The translations under genes were made by a program, and so were the position numbers. The notes under the pieces were generated by a model. The model searched no databases. It saw only the letters and a program-made list of their open reading frames with translations, and was not told the origin of the DNA. From Macrophomina tecta (taxonomy: Eukaryota > Ascomycota > Dothideomycetes > Botryosphaeriales > Botryosphaeriaceae), in contig JAKSGN010000007.1 in NCBI GenBank assembly GCA_024180945.1, positions 1,178,001 through 1,242,000 on the forward strand: a stretch of 64,000 nucleotides of DNA. Direction: 5' to 3'. Every line of letters begins with the position of its first letter. Within the stretch, counting starts at the first letter, position 1. Shown here piece by piece: positions 1-12,200 of the stretch.

Positions 1-1143
1 CTACCACACCTTAGGGATACTTGCCACCTACCCTTAACCTGTACATCTACAATGAATGGTATGTAAACGGCTTTGATACCGTTGATTGTCAGATCTAGCC
101 ATGGAGTAAATATCTCGCGCAAGTTATCTAGAAAATGCTGCTCAACGTTGGACACCCTGCCCCAGTCAGGGCGGTGATGATGATGATTCATGCAACCCTA
201 TCGTTCTCCACGGGCCATAGGGAAGAACTAACGCTGAGCAGATGTTTTACCTACATTGATCTCCCGGTTCATTCAAAACCCTCAACACTCGAGAACAAAG
301 CAGGAGAAACCCACGTTGGCCAACTGTGTACCAGTCAGGGCGACTTTCGCGCTCACCAAAGAATAAGTAGTTAGCATGCTCACATAATCCTCGCTATTAG
401 GCCTTCGCCAAAGTCGTCACCAGGGCCTTAATCCATATTACGCGGTCCAGAGATGGTCGGATTCCCGCTCTTGCTCTCGGAATGCCGAGCTATCGCCGGG
501 CTGGGAAGAATTCCTGCTTCCGTTATGGAGGAAGGTTGACGTTAAGGACGAAATAGTTCCGTCGGAAGCCCGGATAGATAACTCTTATCTGTCTTGCTAT
601 CCCAAGTCATTCAGCGACCTTGGTTGAGTGGCAGAGAAATACTAACAGCGGACATGGTTCTGGTGGCGCACGGTAAGATTGACTAGCGGTGCCACGTTTT
701 CGTGCACACGGCGTTGGTGACGGCTGAGCATTTAGCTAGCAGACCATGCAGAGTTTAAAGGACGCTGGCACGGCTGGCTGTGGTAGGCGACGTGCAGGCA
801 GGGCAGCAATTGGCGCGCAGGGCCCATACGGCGCCAGCTCCTGACCTGAATAGTTGACTGTTCGAGCCCCCCACACGGGCCGAGATCGGGGAAGGGATGC
901 GCCATATGCCGGAAGGTAACACACCGCTAGGGCGAATAGCCAAGTCAATGCACTAGTGGTAGTCAGCTGGTGGCTAACGGTCCTGTGGCGATCGCGCATA
1001 GACTCCGAGATCTTAACTGTGGTAGATTTGGTGAGTCCCCCCGTTTCTAACGAAATGGCAGATTGCCGGGCCATATCGTAAGACGCGGGATACTGATGCC
1101 CTCATTCGAATCTACAGTACTGATTCGTGCTTCATTGCCGCTG
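1..1143. other. unassigned left-edge sequence with little RIP
   Basis: Apart from repeat copy A (175-275) I recognise no gene here. CpA and TpG are common, so this stretch is much less mutated than the sequence from 3.4 kb on. The short open frames (for example 135-374 plus and 736-1074 minus) have no recognisable motif and look random. A loose direct repeat, acgttgg followed by ccagtcagggcg, flanks copy A near 145-172 and 313-341. Confidence 0.4.
175..275 (+). repeat. GAT-tailed dispersed repeat, copy A
   Basis: Short (GAT)n tract, then attcatgcaaccc, then ccatagggaagaac, ending in acattgatctcccggttcat. The same order of blocks occurs in copy B (1146-1222 plus 2537-2570) and, inverted, in copy C (3276-3383). 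The family is not recognised; a GAT tail would suit the end of a retroelement, but no coding sequence is attached. Confidence 0.55.
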
Positions 1144-1145
1144 TT

Positions 1146-1172
1146 GATGATGATGATGATGATGATGATGAT
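1146..1172 (+). repeat. (GAT)9 microsatellite at the edge of repeat copy B
   Basis: Nine uninterrupted GAT units followed by attcatacacc. The same trinucleotide tract begins copy A (about four units) and, as degenerate ATT/ATC units, copy C. Confidence 0.85.
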
Positions 1173-1222
1173 TCATACACCCCGTCGGCCTCAGCAGACC
1201 ATAGGGACAAAGAACACTATCC
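1173..1222 (+). repeat. GAT-tailed repeat, copy B, left part
   Basis: Contains attcatacaccccgtcggc and ccatagggacaaagaac. It stops at the TA target of the Tc1-like element and resumes on the other side at 2537, so the Tc1-like element inserted into this repeat. Confidence 0.6.
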
Positions 1223-1224
1223 TA

Positions 1225-1254
1225 CCGCACCCGTGCAAAAGTCAGGGCGCACGG
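1225..1254 (+). repeat. Left TIR of the Tc1-like element
   Basis: Thirty bases, exactly the reverse complement of 2505-2534, and directly inside a TA dinucleotide. Confidence 0.92.
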
Positions 1255-1358
1255 CCAAGGCGCTAATTATCCTGCCACCAACACCAATACTTTGGAGTCG
1301 TATTATTCAACAAGGAGTTGCTCAAATGCAGTAAGAGTTGATTCTTTATAAAGCTAGG

Positions 1359-2464
1359 CTACCAGCGAGTTTGATAGCCACCAGCTTGAATAACATCTAC
1401 AAGCCGTTGTGGCATACTTTTACAAAGCGCTTTAAGGCTTGGTTTTTCCACCAATGCGTATGCCCTAGGTAACCACTCAGCTAGTAATGCCTCCACGCGC
1501 TCAGGATTCTTCTCAAGCTCAATAAATGGCGCAATCTCTTGAAGCTTCATCTTTAGTGGCCACCAAAGGTATTCCTGGAGGTTCAGATCAGGCGAATATG
1601 GGGGTGAGTAATGCACCTAATTTGGTGATCACGCAGCCATTTCTTCACCCGGTTCGCCCGATGAATACCAGCACCATCTTGTAACCAGTACATACCATAG
1701 TCGTAGTTTCTTGGCACCTGTTCCTCCAGTACTTTGATATAGGATTTGGCAGTATAGCCTTGCCTAGGAGAGTCCAAATCACGCTCCATAACGTGTAAAT
1801 CAGACACCCCTAGCTGGCCTGAAAAGCCACCCCATACCATACATCTTGCCTTCTTGCCAAGTGGCCGTGTATTAAGCCGGCTTTGGTCCCACTTTTGCTG
1901 GCCAGGCGTACGGAAAACCCAGCTTGGTGCGTGGCCAGAGCCCTGCTCAACTGAGCACTCATCACCGAACGTAACCCTCATCCACCATCTCCAGCTCTTA
2001 TACCGGTATTTCTTTGCATATTGGTACCGAATGCGGGCATTCGCTTGAGAGATCCAAGGCCGATTCTTTGCACGCCATTTGGTAATATGGTTCTTGCGTA
2101 GAATACGCCTGAGCGTATCTTTATGGATAGATAACTGGAGTTGCTTAATCACCTGGCTGTGCTTAAGTTTTGGGAACCGGTTAACAAAACGAATAATCTG
2201 GCGCTCCGTGCGAAGGCTGACTTTGGGGGGACGGCCAGTACGAGGTGTTAGATCAATCTGGCCAGTCGTATTGTAGTGGTTGATGCAGCTCCTAATTGCG
2301 TGTTCTGAGAAGCGAGTCTCACGGGCAATTTGACGCCCAGATTTACCATCTTGCGATTGTGTAATAACCGAAACTCGTTGATCATGTGAAAGCTGATGCC
2401 TTTGCCTAGCATTGCCTGAAATTTCGCGTCCAAAGATGCGCTGCATGGTGGTGTAATGAGGCAA
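1359..2464 (-). pseudogene. Tc1-like DD34E transposase, one frameshift
   Basis: Would cut and paste the surrounding element. It reads from 2464 as 293 codons and then, after an apparent single-base deletion near 1605-1625, continues in another frame to 1359, about 370 residues in total, usual for Tc1 transposases. Residues about 25-125 form a bipartite helix-turn-helix DNA-binding region with a GRPPK linker (residues 77-81). The catalytic acids are D168 in TFGDEC, D263 in LQDGAG (usually QDNA) and the Glu of SPDLNLQEYLWW in the second frame; once the frames are aligned the D263-to-Glu spacing gives DD34E. Nearly free of stops otherwise. The frameshift between the second and third catalytic acids makes it inactive unless bypassed. 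Confidence 0.88.
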
Positions 2465-2504
2465 GGGATGAAGAGGGTACGTTGTTGTTTTGACTCGTGC
2501 ACGT

Positions 2505-2534
2505 CCGTGCGCCCTGACTTTTGCACGGGTGCGG
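2505..2534 (-). repeat. Right TIR of the Tc1-like element
   Basis: Exact inverted copy of 1225-1254, followed by the TA duplication at 2535-2536. Confidence 0.92.
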
Positions 2535-2536
2535 TA

Positions 2537-2570
2537 TGCTAAGCTACATTAGGATCCCGGTTCATTCGGG
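2537..2570 (+). repeat. GAT-tailed repeat, copy B, right part
   Basis: Continues copy B after the Tc1-like insertion: acattaggatcccggttcat, matching copies A and C. The sequence after it, 2571-2722, holds a 17-base A run (2675-2691) and nothing else I recognise. Confidence 0.6.
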
Positions 2571-2722
2571 GTCCAGCACACTGTATGCAAAGAAACCATA
2601 CCACCCTCCAGTTCAACGATCTGAAAATAGACACGGACAAATCGACTAATAGATAAAGCTTAACAAACGCAAGGAAAAAAAAAAAAAAAAAGGAAATGTA
2701 AAAGCCGAGCTGTTCTCTATGC

Positions 2723-3122
2723 ACCCCTCGTACCATTTCCTTCGAGACTACTTCCCGAGTGCTGTCAGTCCCTGTAGCGGCGTGACGGCCGGTTAGAGAA
2801 GGGATTACTTTGCTCGGAGAAGGATTAAGCTCTTAGTCTTTGGTTGCTACTAGTCTTCTAGTAGCTAGAGCAAATAATACTATTGCTTTTACTGCGCGTA
2901 TGTCCGCCCGCTACTTCTCCGGCGGCCTATCTATATACCTATCGTCTGGCTTTCTCGTGCCCGACTAGCCTTTGCTTTGGCTACTGGAAGATTGATTGTA
3001 ATTAAAGACTAAGAGCTCAGTCCTTCTCTAAGTAAATCGATTCCTTCTCCAACCAGCCGTTACGCCGCTATAGAAACTAATAGCACTCGAGAAGTGGTCT
3101 CGAAGGAGATAGCACGAGGGGT
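2723..3122. mobile_element. Foldback/MITE-like element with TIRs of about 125-140 bp
   Basis: The sequence from acccctcgt (2723) through ccttcgaga, gtagcggcg and gagctcttagtct (about 2848) returns inverted between about 2998 and 3122, with mostly C/T and G/A differences. The loop (about 2850-2997) has no coding capacity. Long inverted arms with a short non-coding centre fit a foldback element or MITE. I could not define a target duplication, so the exact ends are uncertain. Confidence 0.65.
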
Positions 3123-3275
3123 TTATAAAGGATAGCTCTACTTTTACTTTTTCTTACTTTTATTTCTTGCGTTTCGTCTAGCTTCCTCGAGTCGTACTTT
3201 TATTTGCATCTGGGTTTTAGATTATTAGATAGGAGAAAAAGGATAGTTTCTCTATATACATCGTGCTGGGCCTTA

Positions 3276-3383
3276 AATAAACCGGAATCCTAATGTAGAT
3301 TAGCGTAGATTAGCGTTTCTTATCCCTATGGCCTGCGGAGCCGACGGGGTGTATAAATCATCATTATTAGTATTATTATTATC
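3276..3383 (-). repeat. GAT-tailed dispersed repeat, copy C (inverted)
   Basis: Reads on the minus strand as a degenerate GAT/AAT tract, tacaccccgtcggc, ccatagggataagaaac, then acattaggattccgg. It is an inverted, moderately RIP-mutated copy of copies A and B. Confidence 0.6.
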
Positions 3384-3789
3384 GACCATGGATTACTTAG
3401 ATTACTAGATCACGGTGAGCTAGCTAGTGATCTACTATAATCCAACTAAAACACCCTGTGTATATAGGCTACACTCGTTTATAGTAGATAGGACCCTCGT
3501 GGTTAACTTATTAATTAATTCCTACCCCTATATTGTGGACAAACCTTCCCTGCCTACGGCCACGGCCCCTAGAAAGCCTAGGCTACCCGACGATACGCCT
3601 GACCTCCCCTAGAAAGAGTAACGGCGTAATATGTATAATACCGCGGCTTATTAATGCCGGCCGGTGACCTGCAGCAACACGGCTAGAAAAGTAGGAGTAA
3701 TATAGTCGCAACGCCTAAATTAATATTATCGAACTCATTAAAGCTTATAGAAAGTATACGAAGAATAGAAGATAGTACTAGTTATCGTT
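3384..3789. other. No gene recognised
   Basis: RIP-mutated sequence between repeat copy C and the DUF3435 relict. The short plus-strand open frame at 3427-3612 shows no motif. The end of the upstream relict gene may extend into this stretch, but the frame cannot be followed. Confidence 0.4.
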
Positions 3790-5127
3790 ATCTTCGCTTA
3801 AGTCGAATATCCTTCTTAGTACTTACGCGCCTTACCTTAATATAGTATACGTCCGTCGCCCGTAAGCAATCCCTTACACTCGCTAAGTCGCACCCGCCGA
3901 GGCCAATTTAGCGTATAAGAAAGGGGGTGCCGTAAATAAACTACCCGTGGCTTAGTACATCTATATGCCCTCGAAGCGGTTCGCTATCTAGCGGATAAAC
4001 TACGGCGGCGTCCTTAGTAAAGTACCGAAGATAGTAGCGGAGGATATACTTTTTTAAGTCTACTCTACTATAGAACTCTTTCTCGCGCTTTTATAACGGC
4101 AGCCCCTCGTCTCCTAAGTATAAAAAGTATTGCGTCGGCTTATATTCTAGGTTTCGGGATTTAGAATACTTATCTACGACCACGCCAACTACGCTAGAAT
4201 TAGATACGTTACCCTTATCTAGAGCCTTTAAGGGTTACGCTTAGCGACGATCTTCATTCTTCTAGTAGAGAGCTATAAGCGCCGTAATAGCTCGCGACTC
4301 TCGCCGTCGTTCTTCGCTTAACGTCTACTTAGGTAGTGTAAAGAGCGCTTAAACGGCTTAAGATCGTTCGTTAAGAGTATACTCGTACTTTACCGGCTCT
4401 AGCGCATTTACCAGTAGGTTATTAAGTAGGTTTTAGATATTAGTAATAGCCTAATCTCTCTAGAATAGCTTCTTAGTTTTTCGGAGTAACGCCTCTTTTT
4501 AGCGTCACTTTTCGTTTCGATAAGCTTGTATAGCTTTATCTTTTATAGTTTATAATACTGGGAGATGCGGATTAGAAAAGTCTTCCTATTTTACTTTTTC
4601 TATCTTAAGCTTAAGTTCGTTTATTCTCTTACGTAACCTCTTAACTTTAGGATACTTCTCGATCTAATATAATTATTTAGTAAATATTTTGCGGGGTCTC
4701 CGAGCGTTAAGCCCCCGACTTATAACGTTAGCGGCTCGTATAACGGCCGACTAGGTGGGAAGTCTACGATAGACTACTTAGGTATCTACGCTAATATACC
4801 GTAGGAGGTAATGTTGTTAAAAGACTTCGGATCTAGAATACTATATAATTAAATTTCGTAGAGACTTACTAATCCCGTCTATATACGATAAGCTTATAAA
4901 GACCTAGATTAGATAGAATAAGCTTACTTTCTCCTATCTAGGACTTACTATAACTATCGAATATTTTCCCTACGGCGTATTATAGAATATATAGATAATA
5001 TATCTTCTCTATACTAGTAATCTTACCGAGCTTTCGTAGCTAAGAACGAATAGTGCTATCTAAAAGGGCCTTCTAGAAGATCCCGATTCCCTAAATAGTA
5101 CGGTATAACTTTTAAAAGATTAGTACG
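3790..5127 (-). pseudogene. DUF3435-type tyrosine recombinase relict with C-terminal C2H2 region
   Basis: DUF3435 proteins are fungal tyrosine recombinases; the Starship captains belong here. Reading minus from 5127 through TAG/TAA stops gives a frame with features of the C-terminal catalytic half, then a 70 nt intron (4948 to 4879, consensus donor gtaagt, acceptor tatatag), then RNLII, FQQHYL and RYISVDTQ. HYL, with Gln restored from TAG, would hold the nucleophilic Tyr. A basic coiled-coil-like stretch follows, and near 4090-4130 KPTQYFLYLGDEGLPL, which fits the family's CFLC zinc-finger start with both Cys changed to Tyr, as RIP would do. The gene is cut at 5127 by Copia-I, and its N-terminal half is not recognisable on the far side. 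Identity rests on remembered family motifs; it could still be a related recombinase. Confidence 0.7.
4879..4948 (-). other. Spliceosomal intron of the DUF3435 relict
   Basis: Minus-strand donor gtaagt at 4948, acceptor tatatag ending at 4879, length 70 nt. Removing it joins two frames that together give the expected family sequence (FDSY before the donor, GISKSLRNLII after the acceptor). A ctaat branch-like element lies inside. Confidence 0.6.
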
Positions 5128-5346
5128 TGTTAGAAAATAACTAATTAGCAGCCTTAATTTAACTAATAAAGATAAGTTCCTATAGATTAGTATATCTAGT
5201 AGAGGAAGGCCGTACGGGCTTTTCTTATATCTATTCTACCTACTAGGGTAAAACGGGTATATAACTTACTTACCTACTAAGATAGGTGTGCAACGAGTAT
5301 AAGATATAACTAAATCTAAAACACTACTAAATTAAATATTCTAATA
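5128..5346 (-). repeat. 3' LTR of Copia-I A (219 bp)
   Basis: Reads plus as tgttagaaaataac to atattctaata. Adjoins the polypurine tract (minus strand, 5347-5358) derived from gtgaagggggtg. Confidence 0.9.
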
Positions 5347-5499
5347 TACCCCCTTTACGTGTTGCCTGAAAGGGAAGTGCGTAATAAAATAAAAATAAAA
5401 GTAGGATAAGTATTAAACTCGTTATATATAAAAATTTAAAGAGAAAAAATGCGTAGTAGCGCTTAAAATCGAACTCGGAATCTTTTAGCCTACCCACAT

Positions 5500-5567
5500 T
5501 AAGAATTAAACTCGGAACCTCGGTTCTAACGTAATCAGCGCTTTACCTAATACACTACTCGGTTACG
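5500..5567 (-). other. tRNA-like sequence inside Copia-I A (RIP-mutated copy)
   Basis: On the minus strand: a box A-like gtaaccgagtagtgtattag, a CTGA-TTACG-TTAG arm and a box B-like ccgagtttaattc. A second box B-like block, gagttcgatt, lies at about 5467-5481. The same layout, better preserved, is at 52144-52260 in Copia-I B. It sits between the end of pol and the polypurine tract. Confidence 0.4.
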
Positions 5568-8043
5568 TAAATAGGTATATAAGATTAAAAAGCGAAAATC
5601 TTCCTATCTAAAGTAACTAAGCTAACTACTATTATATACGCTGCGTGCAGCTATATTTAGGCTAATCACCCATTAGACACTAGCGATTACGGGATTGGGT
5701 ATACCTAGGTAGTAAATTAAGGGCCCTTCTACTAGGTAACTAGTAGTTAGGAAGAGGGTTATCTAATATCGGCTAGATTTCTAAGCCGGTAGGCGTAATG
5801 CTCTAGCTAAGTAAATCTACAGGGCGTGCTAAGCCTAGCTACTAACGTGGCTTATTAGTCTTAGTGTTATTCTATAGTATAGCCTAGCTAGGGCCGGCCT
5901 TTTTAGGGGTCGATTAATTCGCTTCTTTTTCTAGTTCTTTCTTTCTTTTATAAAGATAACTAGGAAAGAGGATTATACCTCTATAAAAGTAATAACACCG
6001 TTTACTAAAATCGACTTGGGCCGTTACTTAAAGAGAGGTGTAAGGCTAATTTAGTTAATAAACTAATAGTATTTTTAACGTAGTAAGGCTTTAGTTAAGC
6101 CGTCTATAAGCATAACGGCCGTAGGCGTCTAGCGAAGGTGAACGTTGCCTACCTAAGCCTCTTAGCGTAGCTAGTAATAGTAAATATTAACGTGGCGTAG
6201 CTTAGTATTTAGCTTACCTATTTTCTTCTTTATAAGGTGAAGCGTTTATATATTATTGCACTAAACCTTAATCTCGTATCCTAGATCGAACTAAATACCC
6301 CTAAATAGACGCTTTTACTAGAAGCACTACTTAGCTATCTTAGATAAAGCGAGTAGCTCTGCTTCCGTAGTTAAGGTAGTAATAGTTAGTTATTTAACCG
6401 CTTTCTAGTCTACTAGCGCACCGTATATTATAATAATCGATCCTTAGTAACTGCGGCGTATATCCGGATTATTTACGTACGCCGTATTACTACTAATAGT
6501 AAAGATATTAGCCTAGTTCTCCTAGAATCTTTAATAGTATAAGGCGAGGTTCTTAGTCCCTACTAGATATCCGAGAAGACGTTATACTAGCTCTAAGTAG
6601 CGAGCTAAGGGGTTAGTAAAGTAGGCTAATAGTACTAAATAGGCGTAGGCTATATCTGTATATATACTTATAGCTATAAACTAAGCTAAGCCTATCTTAC
6701 TTTAGTACGTATAGATATTTTATACGCTTGTATATATACCTTAATTCGATTCTAGTACTTTATCTAATAGAAGAGATATAGCTAGTACGTAAGTCTTCTT
6801 AACACTATAATGCGTAATAAGGCCGTTAATATATAACTCCTATAAGAGCTATAAGAGCCGTTACTTATAATCCCGTACTATTCGTAAGGCTAAGAACTAT
6901 TAAGCCTTACCTATTATTCGCATCTCGTAGCGCTAGAATAAGTCCTTCTAAAATATATTAGCGTACTACTTATTACGCTTGTAGTAGACTATGATTACGT
7001 TATCTACGAAGAAGAAAACGAATAAGTAGTTATTTATATAGAGATATGGTACGTCTAGAACTAGTTTTAATCTAAGCTCTTTTAGTATCTAGTAGAAGTA
7101 GTTTTACTATAACGCTAGTAATTCTTTTAAGCCATATAACGCTTAGAGTAGTAGTAGTATTTAGCTAGTAGAGAGGTTTATTTCTTTAGATAATCGGTAG
7201 AACGTCTTTTCTTAAAGAGGTATATAAGAAAAGGCGTTAATAACGTCGTACTAATGTATCTCTAAATCGAACGCATAGATAATTGCTATTAGTACTCGAA
7301 AGATTCGAAAGGCTAGAATAGCTACATACGTATCCTATTAGGTACTTTATAAGTCTTTTCTTATATAGATACGAGCCTTAACTTTTATAAGCTAATCGTA
7401 TTTATCGAATTTATATTTAAATACCTAAGTAAGTAGAATAACCTCTTTTTAAAGACTTTACGCTTCTTTCGCTTATACTATCTTCTATATTCCCTTATCC
7501 TAGACTTCCTAAAGCTCTATTTAAATAGCTTTTAGTAGGTAGGGTTTTATTAGGTATTTAAAGATTTCGTAGTAAAATCATAGCTTAGGGGGTAGTTAAT
7601 CTTTATAAATTCGTAAAAGCTCAGTTTAGTAATACTTTATAGTACGTATTCGTGACTCGTTTAAAATAGTTATAAAGGACGAGTATAGCCCCTAATAACT
7701 AAATATATTATCCTATATTAGCGTAATATACGTATTACAGCGCTAGCGACATGTCTTTAATCCTTAAATAATTAGGCTTGTATTAATATTAGCTAATATA
7801 TTACGGCCTCTAGATATATAGTTGCTAATAGCAGCGCCTAGATCCGGCTTAGTTTCGTACTAAACTAGTAAAAGGGGTCTAAGCCTTTAAGTTTACTACT
7901 ATTCTTTACCCCCTAATTCTTAAGAGGATAACTAAGGCGAATCTAGCACTTAGACTCGAATACTACTTACTAATAATAATAGGCTTAGTAGATAATCGGC
8001 CTACGTAGGCGTTGATTTTTTTTAGGGACTTTCTACTTAATTC

Positions 8044-8410
8044 TATTACGCCGCTACTCTTTCTAGGGGAGGTCGGGCGTATCGTTAGGTAGTATAGGCT
8101 TTCGGGGGGCCGTAGCGGTAGACAAAAAAGGGTCGTACGTAGTATTAGAATAAGAATTAATTAATAAGTTAACCACGAAGGTCCTATCTACTAGTAACGA
8201 ATATAGGTTATATATATTAATCTAGTTGGCCATTCGTTGGCCGGAGGTGTAGTATTATTTAGCTAGTAGGCTAGCTATTAGCCGGGAACGTATACTAGAG
8301 GTTACGTAGTATAGCTAACGGGGCTTAGGGCGGCGCTAGATAATTTAGTAGTATTCTTTCTATATCGCCCCTATCGTTTCTACTATGTCCCTCTTTTCTA
8401 GGTCGTAATA
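8044..8410 (-). repeat. 3' LTR of the Gypsy element (367 bp)
   Basis: Same length and almost the same sequence as 14330-14696; the differences I see are transitions of the RIP type. Confidence 0.9.
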
Positions 8411-9229
8411 CTATTCCCCCTCTAGGCTGCTTTTAGCCCGAAAGCTTTATATTTAAGGTAGGCACTCGCTACTATTCTTATATTATTATTAGCTAATTAT
8501 AGTTTCTACTCGTACCTAGCGTCGTCGTATATTAGTTTAGTGTATCGTTGCTTCCGCCCGAGGGGTGTCCGCGGCTTTTTTCTACGATCGCTATACTCAT
8601 CTTCGGATAGTTTATTATAAGGCTTTCTTTTATTCCGCATGTTTTAGTTATACTAGCGGGGGGTTATTCTCGTACGAGGCGATGGCTAATTCTTTAAAAT
8701 CCGAGTGTTTATTTCTGTGGTTTCTAAGTCGGGGCTTAGCTAACTTAGTCTAGTTCGTCATCTTAATCGAGCTTGGGAAGGTCTAGAATATTAGCTTTAG
8801 AAGATAGAGGCCGAGATTATTTGGAATAAAGCTAAGGCTAATATAGCCGCTACTACTACGGATACGGCTACTTAGGCGGCTATAGCTACGGCGTAGAACG
8901 TAACTCGGGTAGCTCAGTGCTTATAAATATATTAGTAAAAGGAACGTTGTTTACGCTTACTTTAGTCTATTAATTAACGGGACGCGGATTTATTTTCTCG
9001 TGAGATGCGTCGTCTTAAAGAGAAGAAGTAGGCTAAGCGAGAGCTTATAGTTCGGGAGGGTCGTTCTCCTTATAATATACCTAAGTTAGGTTCGCTTATC
9101 GGGTTTAAGGGGCCCGGGTTCTCCTTAGAGGCTTCTATAAATTAGTTTTAGGTGTCCCTAACTCCTCCTCCCGGGTTTACGTTATAGAAGGATACTCTAG
9201 GTTTAAACGGTTAGGGTTTCGTTAGTAGT

Positions 9230-12200
9230 ATTCCTAGATAAGTCCTTCGTAGTTAAGGTAAGAGACTAGTTTCTATAAGAGTTTCTAAGAGTCTCCGGTG
9301 GGGTCCCTTCCTTTCTATTTAATTAGGTACTTAAATTAACTATTAATCTAGTCTTTATTAAGGATTTTTTCTATTAGCCATTCTCTATCGGCGTCCTCGG
9401 GGTATATTTTAATTTCTAGGTCGGGTTCGGCATTACTATATGCGGGTTCGAGTAAAGAAATATAGAAAACTAGATATATACCTATCTATTCTAGTAATTT
9501 AAGTTTAAAGAAAATAGGTAAAAGTTTTTTTTTAATTTAGTAGGGTCCGATCTTCTTATAGTCTAATTTATCATTTAATCGTATTGTTTTAATATTTTTT
9601 CTAAGGAGCTAGACTTTATTTCTCTTCTTTAGGGGCGGCGACGCCTAGCGCCGTCTATCGTAGTATATAGCTATTCGGTATATGGTAAATTTAATATCTC
9701 GAGCTAGTTTCTAGTATATTTCGCGCAGCTAATCTACCCTAAGCATAGCTTTTTAGGCGAGTACTTCGTAGATCTAAGATTCTCTAAAGACGGTAGGGTC
9801 GAATCTATAGTTAGCATAGAAGGGCGTAGTTTATATAGCTTCCGTTAATATACTATTATACGCGTATTAGGCTAGCGGTAGAAGTTTAACCTAGTTATTT
9901 TACCTATAGTTTAGATAGAATCTTAGATATTATTTTAGCGTTTAGTTAGTTCGTTCCGTTTATTCGTCGGTTTACGGGTGTGCTATTATTAATATCTTAT
10001 ATTTAGTTTCTAGTTTATAGACTAAGGTTTACTAGAACTTAGCTCTAAATTATAAGTCCTAGTCCGTGATTAGTTCCTTAGGCATCCCGTGGTGGGCGAA
10101 AATATATCTAAGAAAGAGGTAGGCGTAGTCCTTCGCTTCGATTTTCTTATTATAAGGGATAAAGTATGCCTATTTTATTAGACGATCGACGATAACTAGA
10201 ATAGCGTTATATCGTGTTTTAGTCGCGGGGTCTACTAAAATTAGTAGGTCGGTAATAAAGTCTATTATAACCGATTCCTAGGATTTAGTTAGCGTTGTAA
10301 TAAGCTATAGTTATTCGTATAGTACGTATCGTACCGCCTTATTTTTTACGCATTTATCGTATTTCTAAATAACTTTTTCTACTATTTTTCTTATTTAGGG
10401 AAAATAGAAGTATCTTATAAGTCGTTCTAAGGTTCTTATAATTTCTAGGTATTCGTAAACTACGGACTTATAGTATTTCTTTATTAGCCGTTTGCGTAGA
10501 GGTATTAGTACGTAAATTTTTCTGCGGAATAGTATATTACCTCTATAATCTTAGACTAGGTCGGGGTCGTTATATTTAGGGATACCTATTCGTTATAATA
10601 GTTTCTAGAATAGCGGGTTATTATTATATTTTCTTTAGATAATTTATTTTTAAGTAGCGGTGTTATTTTCTTTTTTATTTACTACTTCTTCTATAGTTTC
10701 TTTTAGTATAGGCGTAGGTTCTTCGTTTTATAGTTCCTCGTTATCTTCGGGTTTTTATTTAGGCGTTAGGGCTCTCGGGGGCTCGTTATCGTCGATAGAG
10801 CTTTCTAGTCTTATAATAGATACTAGTATCCGTTCTTTCTATAGTACGTCGAGTTCTTTAATAATTTAGGGGCGGTTAGGGCCTAATATACTATTATCGT
10901 TTTATCTAAGTACTACTAGTAATAATTCCGGCTTTTCTTCTATGTGATCGGCTCTACGGCTAAGTACGTTCGCCTTACCATTTTCGTTTTCTTTGCGGTA
11001 GTAGATCTTAAAGTAGAAGGGGGCGAGTTATTTTACCTATTATACTTATCTTCTATTTAATATCTTAGTAGTTGTAAAGTATTCTAGGTTCTTATAATCC
11101 GAATATACCGTAATTTCGTAGTTAGTTTTCTTAAGGTAATATCGCTATTCCTTAAATACTATAATAATCGCGAGTAGCTTTTTATCGTATATCTCGTAGT
11201 TAAGTTCTACAGGTAATATTTTACGGGAGTAGTACGCGATAGGGTATAATCTTCCCTTATCATCTAGCTAGCTAAGAGTAGCACTAATAGCGTAGTCGAA
11301 TACGTTAGTTTCGAGATAGAGGGGCTTATTAGAATTGAATATAATTAATATAGGGGCTTCTACGAAGGCCCTTTTAAGTTAGTTAAACGCTTTCTATTAT
11401 AGTTCTTTCTAGGCGAATAAGGTATCCTTTCGGATAAGTCGAATTAGCGGTTCGGCTATATAGAAGTATCGTTCGATAAACCGCCGGTAGAAGTTAGTAA
11501 ACCCTAGAAAGACTTATACTTCTTTAACGTTTCTTAGTTCGGACTATTTTAGAATATCTTCTACCTTTCTTAGGTCTATAACTACTTTCCCTAGTTCGAT
11601 AATAAAGCCTAGGAATTTAATCTTCTAGGTATAGAAGGTATATTTTTCCGGTTTAACTAAGAGGCTATATTCGAGTAGTTTTTAGAGAACCTTAGAGACG
11701 TATTTCTTATATTTTTCTAGGGTTTCTAAGTAAATTAGGATGTCGTTAAGGTAAGCTATATAGAATCTATCTAGGTATTCGCGTAGAACGTAGTTAACGA
11801 GGGCTTAGAACGTAGTAGGGGCGTTAGTAAGTCTAAAGGGCATTACTAAATATTTATATAGGCAGTATCGGGTTTAGAACGTAGTTTTCTATTTATATCC
11901 TTCTTTAATTTAGATAAGGTGGTATCCGTCCCGTAGATCTAGTTTAGTAAAGAACCGTACTTCTAAGAGGCGATCCCTTAGTTCGTCGATACGGGGTAGA
12001 GGGTAGCGGTCCTTAATAGTAATATCATTTAAAGATCTATAATCTACGTAGAGGCGTAACTTACCTCCTAGTTTTAGTACAAAGAGAACAGGTAATCCTA
12101 CTAAAAACTAGAAGGGTCGGATATATTCTTTCTTTAATAATAGGTCTAGATATTCTCTTATCGCTTATAATTCTTTTTCTAATATTAGGTATAATAGTCT

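Larger units (their letters stand above)
1225..2534 (-). mobile_element. Tc1-like DNA transposon, 1310 bp, with perfect TIRs
   Basis: The ends are perfect 30 bp inverted repeats (1225-1254 and 2505-2534) starting ccgcacccgtgcaaaagtca, and the element is flanked by TA on both sides (1223-1224 and 2535-2536), the target of the Tc1/mariner superfamily. It carries one minus-strand transposase with a frameshift. RIP is light: the TIRs are identical and most of the frame is open, so it is younger than the copia elements to the right. It inserted into repeat copy B. Confidence 0.9.

Noticed and set aside
1146..1172. Possible histidine- or methionine-repeat protein (MMMMMMMM frame at 1063-1266)
   Set aside because: The run is a (GAT)9 microsatellite at the edge of a repeat; no coding context.
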